A stretch of 16,678 bases of DNA from an uncultured Bacteroidaceae bacterium (lineage in GTDB: Bacteria; Bacteroidota; Bacteroidia; Bacteroidales; Bacteroidaceae), in the NCBI GenBank assembly GCA_904502185.1, contig CAJGDX010000042.1, positions 1 to 16,678 on the forward strand, given 5' to 3'. The notes under the pieces were generated by a model. It saw only the letters and a list, made by a program, of their open reading frames with translations, had not been told where the DNA came from and did no database searches. Positions 14,054 through 16,678 of this stretch are shown piece after piece. The translations under genes and the position numbers were made by a program. How positions within the stretch are numbered: position 1 is the stretch's first letter; the number at the start of each line of letters is the position of its first letter.

Positions 14054-16603
14054 CTATTTGATAATCTCAAATTCTGCTCCGGCAGCAAAGTCAGCACCAT
14101 TCTGCGAGCTGAGAGCTGTGAAGCGTATGTAGCGCATCTTCACAGGAGCATCGAACAGCACTCGTTTGACATTTGCGCTTCTGTCAAAGCTGCCCTTCTT
14201 AACACTCTTCCACTCCTTGCCATCGCTGCTGACAGAGACCTCGTAATCTTTTATAAGTCCGTTGTATCCACCATCCTGACGGGGAAGATAAGAGAAGCCC
14301 TTTATTATGCACTCCTCGCCGGCATCGAAGTCAATCCAGTGAGGATACTGAGCAACGGTTACTGAGTACATTGTGTGCCAGATTGTATTCACATCACCAT
14401 CAACAAGTTTGTCGGCAGACTCCTGAATCTCCTGGCTCGATGCATACTTGACAACGATAGGCTGCACAGAAACCTCCTTATAATTGTAAACCGATGACAT
14501 TTCGGGGCGGTTCTTGTCCCAAACAGTGATTGTGCCACCCTTGCTCATATCGATAGGCTCGCTGTACTTCTTGGCCTTAGCCTTACGACCTTCACCCACC
14601 TTATAATATATATCGGCAGCCGCGTCATTGCTACGTACCGACACGTATCCGCGACGGTCGCGCACAACCACGATGGGCTCGATTGAAGATGAAGATACAT
14701 TGGCCGCCTCGGTGTATTTACCTGCCTTAACGGGACGCATGATGAAGCCCATCATATTGTCGCCGGCCTTCACGCAGTCGTGGTCGAGAGGTCCGCCCTG
14801 TCCGCAGCTGTTACCACCCAGACCTGTAACCTTTCTGTCGAGGTTAAGGTAAGTGCTGTTTGACTTGGGAAGCTGGTAGGGGTGACCTGCCTCGGCAAGC
14901 TGTACAGAATTCCAGGGGAGTGCCGAAGTTGACATGCCCTCTGTGGCAGCAAAGATAACGCCATTGCCAGCCCAGTCGGTGAGAGCGCACCAGCGGACAT
15001 CCTCACGGTTAGCCATGTCCTGAGGCTTGGGGAAGTGTACAAACTGGTCGGCCACCTTGCTATCGAACTGCTCGATGAAGGCACCTGAACGACGGTCATT
15101 GTAGTTATTGTGAGGACCTGCGCCATAGTAGTGGTAATATTTCAGTTCGCCGGGCAATTGAATCTCGTAACCAAGGCGTGCAAGGTTCAGTGCGCTGTTG
15201 CTACCCACGATGCTGCTCTTCAGTTCCACAGAACCGTCCTTGTAGATTGTCCATATTCTGTTCGATGTGAAACTGAAGCCATTCTCGCCAAGAGGAGCCT
15301 TGTTGTCAACGATGGTCATTGTATTATCCTCATTGCGAACAATCTTGCCACCGAAGGGAGCCTGAGTAAATACAATATACTGAATGATGATTGTACCGTC
15401 AGGCAGTGTCTGCACATTCTTTGAGAGTACACTGTCAACAAGATTGTAGAGACCGTTAGAGTACCATGCACCGCGTGCCCAGTTGTCATTATCGACAGGT
15501 GCGCGGAAGGCGCTGAGCTTCATAGTGTTTCCTGCAGGGAGAATCTCCTTCCCACTGTAAACCACATTGTAGAGAACACCCTTCTTGTCATCGAATGCGA
15601 TGGTAAACGCATTGTCAGCACCCTTTACGGTTGTTGTCTGCTTGTCACCGTTGCTCTCCATTGCAAGGTCGCCGCCAACGTTGGCAACAGTTGCAATTGC
15701 GGGCTTGGCTGCCGGACTCTGAAGAGGCAACTGCTCTGCCATCTGAACGTAGTTTTTCTTAGCCCAAGGCTGATTCTCCTTTAAAAGGAACTCAACCTTC
15801 ACGAAATACTCTTTCTTGGCATCGCATGAATAGTTGATGCCGAGGTCCACGATGGCCTTTTTGCGGGGAGCAACCTTCACATCGGAAATAATGTTGCTGC
15901 TAACCTCCTTGCCATCCTCCCAAAGTGACACCTTCACTGCAAGGTCGCTGAGGTCACAGAAATAGCGTTTATTGAAAATCTCAATCTTACTCTTTGCTTC
16001 GTCAGCAAATTTCACACCTACATTCTGATATACCTTCTTAACCTCATAGTATTCGGGTTTGGGAGTGTGGTCGGGCAACATCACACCATTCATACAGAAG
16101 AGGTGGTCGTTGGGACGGTCGCCAAAGTCACCACCATAACCCATATACTTGTTGCCTTTCTTGTCGTAGTTGTAGAATGCCTGGTCAGTCCAGTCCCAGA
16201 TGGCACCACCGCAGAAGAAGTTTGTGCTCTCCATTGCATCCCAGTAGTCCTGAAGGTTACCGCCGGCATTACCCATTGAATGGGCATACTCTGAGATGTG
16301 GAAGGGATATTTGATATTGTAATTGCCCTTCACTGCTCCGCGCACCCACGCGATTGAAGGATACTGGTTAGAACCCATATCCACGATATTGTTGTTGCGT
16401 TCGTACTGTACGGGGCGTGATGCGTCGAAGGCATGCAATTTAGCGTATGCCTTCTCGAAGTTCACACCGGGACCCGCCTCGTTACCGAGTGACCAGATGA
16501 CGATTGAGGGGTGGTTAACATCGGAATGTGCCATTTCCATCACACGTGCAACGTGTGCAGCCTCAAATTCGGGAACGTGTGAAAGCGATGCATCGCCATA
16601 ATA
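14054..16603 (-). CDS. Beta-galactosidase (GH2), main part downstream of an in-frame stop
   Basis: Open 850-codon stretch encoding the catalytic core and C-terminus of a LacZ-like GH2 enzyme that hydrolyses beta-galactosides, probably in the periplasm. The acid/base Glu is in WSLGNEAG (codon 16478-16480) and the nucleophile Glu in ISEYAHSMGN (codon 16289-16291). After the barrel come the LacZ-type beta-sandwich domains (including YYHYYGAGPHNNYNDRRSG). A short domain follows near codons 14460-14640 with a chitobiase-like look, then a C-terminal F5/8-type C (discoidin) carbohydrate-binding domain (about 14054-14460). The reading frame continues upstream to the window edge but is interrupted by TAG at 16604-16606. 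The first downstream start codon (GTG 16543) lies inside the TIM barrel and is not a plausible native start. Confidence 0.85.
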   Translation of the reverse strand, partial: YYGDASLSHVPEFEAAHVARVMEMAHSDVNHPSIVIWSLGNEAGPGVNFEKAYAKLHAFDASRPVQYERNNNIVDMGSNQYPSIAWVRGAVKGNYNIKYPFHISEYAHSMGNAGGNLQDYWDAMESTNFFCGGAIWDWTDQAFYNYDKKGNKYMGYGGDFGDRPNDHLFCMNGVMLPDHTPKPEYYEVKKVYQNVGVKFADEAKSKIEIFNKRYFCDLSDLAVKVSLWEDGKEVSSNIISDVKVAPRKKAIVDLGINYSCDAKKEYFVKVEFLLKENQPWAKKNYVQMAEQLPLQSPAAKPAIATVANVGGDLAMESNGDKQTTTVKGADNAFTIAFDDKKGVLYNVVYSGKEILPAGNTMKLSAFRAPVDNDNWARGAWYSNGLYNLVDSVLSKNVQTLPDGTIIIQYIVFTQAPFGGKIVRNEDNTMTIVDNKAPLGENGFSFTSNRIWTIYKDGSVELKSSIVGSNSALNLARLGYEIQLPGELKYYHYYGAGPHNNYNDRRSGAFIEQFDSKVADQFVHFPKPQDMANREDVRWCALTDWAGNGVIFAATEGMSTSALPWNSVQLAEAGHPYQLPKSNSTYLNLDRKVTGLGGNSCGQGGPLDHDCVKAGDNMMGFIMRPVKAGKYTEAANVSSSSIEPIVVVRDRRGYVSVRSNDAAADIYYKVGEGRKAKAKKYSEPIDMSKGGTITVWDKNRPEMSSVYNYKEVSVQPIVVKYASSQEIQESADKLVDGDVNTIWHTMYSVTVAQYPHWIDFDAGEECIIKGFSYLPRQDGGYNGLIKDYEVSVSSDGKEWKSVKKGSFDRSANVKRVLFDAPVKMRYIRFTALSSQNGADFAAGAEFEIIK

Positions 16604-16606
16604 CTA
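16604..16606 (-). other. In-frame amber stop inside the beta-galactosidase
   Basis: The minus-strand codons read ...AAC ATC GAA AGT CAC CAG TAG TAT TAT GGC GAT. The peptide before it is LEDEANIESHQ and after it YYGDASLSHVPEF, both in one frame and both matching the GH2 metal-site loop. A tyrosine codon (TAT or TAC) at this place would need only one base change to become TAG. Confidence 0.85.
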
Positions 16607-16678
16607 CTGGTGACTTTCGATGTTTGCCTCATCCTCGAGGTAGATACCATACTTGTCGCACAGATAGTACCAGAAGGG
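16607..16678 (-). pseudogene. Beta-galactosidase (GH2), segment upstream of the stop, cut by the window edge
   Basis: 24 codons in the same frame as the downstream part, reading from the right edge PFWYYLCDKYGIYLEDEAN then IESHQ. The (W)YxLCDKYGIYxxDEANIESH stretch is the GH2 family signature carrying the Glu and His that bind the active-site magnesium in E. coli LacZ. The sugar-binding and immunoglobulin-like N-terminal domains must lie beyond the window. With the TAG in place the gene would make a truncated, inactive protein unless the stop is an assembly error or read through. Confidence 0.75.

Noticed and set aside
14054..16678. Use of TAG as a sense codon in this organism
   Set aside because: TAG ends the thioferritin and DUF4834 genes, and the 1231-codon dnaE contains no in-frame TAG. 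One isolated TAG is better explained by mutation or error.
1..16678. CRISPR arrays, tRNA or rRNA genes, insertion sequences, phage or defence genes
   Set aside because: No regularly spaced repeats, cloverleaf, rRNA-like stretch, transposase or integrase motif was found on either strand.

Overview
The window looks like an ordinary chromosomal stretch of a member of the Bacteroidales (Bacteroidetes). Four things point there. The proteins are of Bacteroides/Prevotella type: a Dps-like thioferritin, a Psd-PssA-DUF4834 block, a tri-haem cytochrome c peroxidase and a GH2 beta-galactosidase with a C-terminal F5/8 domain. Shine-Dalgarno sequences are weak. Short A+T-rich gaps separate genes. The -7 promoter element TAnnTTTG recurs, in the clearest cases with a -33 TTTG/TTG about 20 bases upstream. 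A genus cannot be assigned from this alone.

Layout from left to right. 1-270: no convincing gene; the first 125 bases are G+C-rich and form hairpins. 328-2663 (minus): a DMT/EamA transporter followed 14 bases later by a periplasmic cytochrome c peroxidase, ending at a hairpin terminator. 2965-4275 (plus): a Tat-exported Gfo/Idh/MocA oxidoreductase, divergent from the transporter and ending in a long two-way terminator shared with the convergent thioferritin gene (4343-4858, minus). 5004-5225 (plus): a small two-helix membrane protein whose end overlaps the end of birA. 5209-6700 (minus): yraN, a YjbR/MmcQ-family gene and birA. 6980-7650 (plus): a small ribbon-helix-helix-like protein whose stop overlaps the tadA start. 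7658-9367 (minus): psd, pssA and a DUF4834 gene. 9561-13955 (plus): dnaE, trxA and an acidic protein of unknown function, closed by a perfect palindromic terminator. 14054 to the right edge (minus): a GH2 beta-galactosidase broken by an in-frame TAG.

How the genes work together: psd and pssA are consecutive steps of phosphatidylethanolamine synthesis. birA supplies biotinylation for acyl-CoA carboxylases. dnaE replicates the chromosome. tadA makes inosine-34 in tRNA. The thioferritin and peroxidase are likely oxidative-stress functions, and trxA is general redox. No mobile element, CRISPR array, defence island, tRNA or rRNA was seen. I did not find a clear undescribed system. The best leads are the nonsense codon in the beta-galactosidase, the structured block at the left edge, the RHH-tadA coupling, and the unknown acidic gene after trxA.
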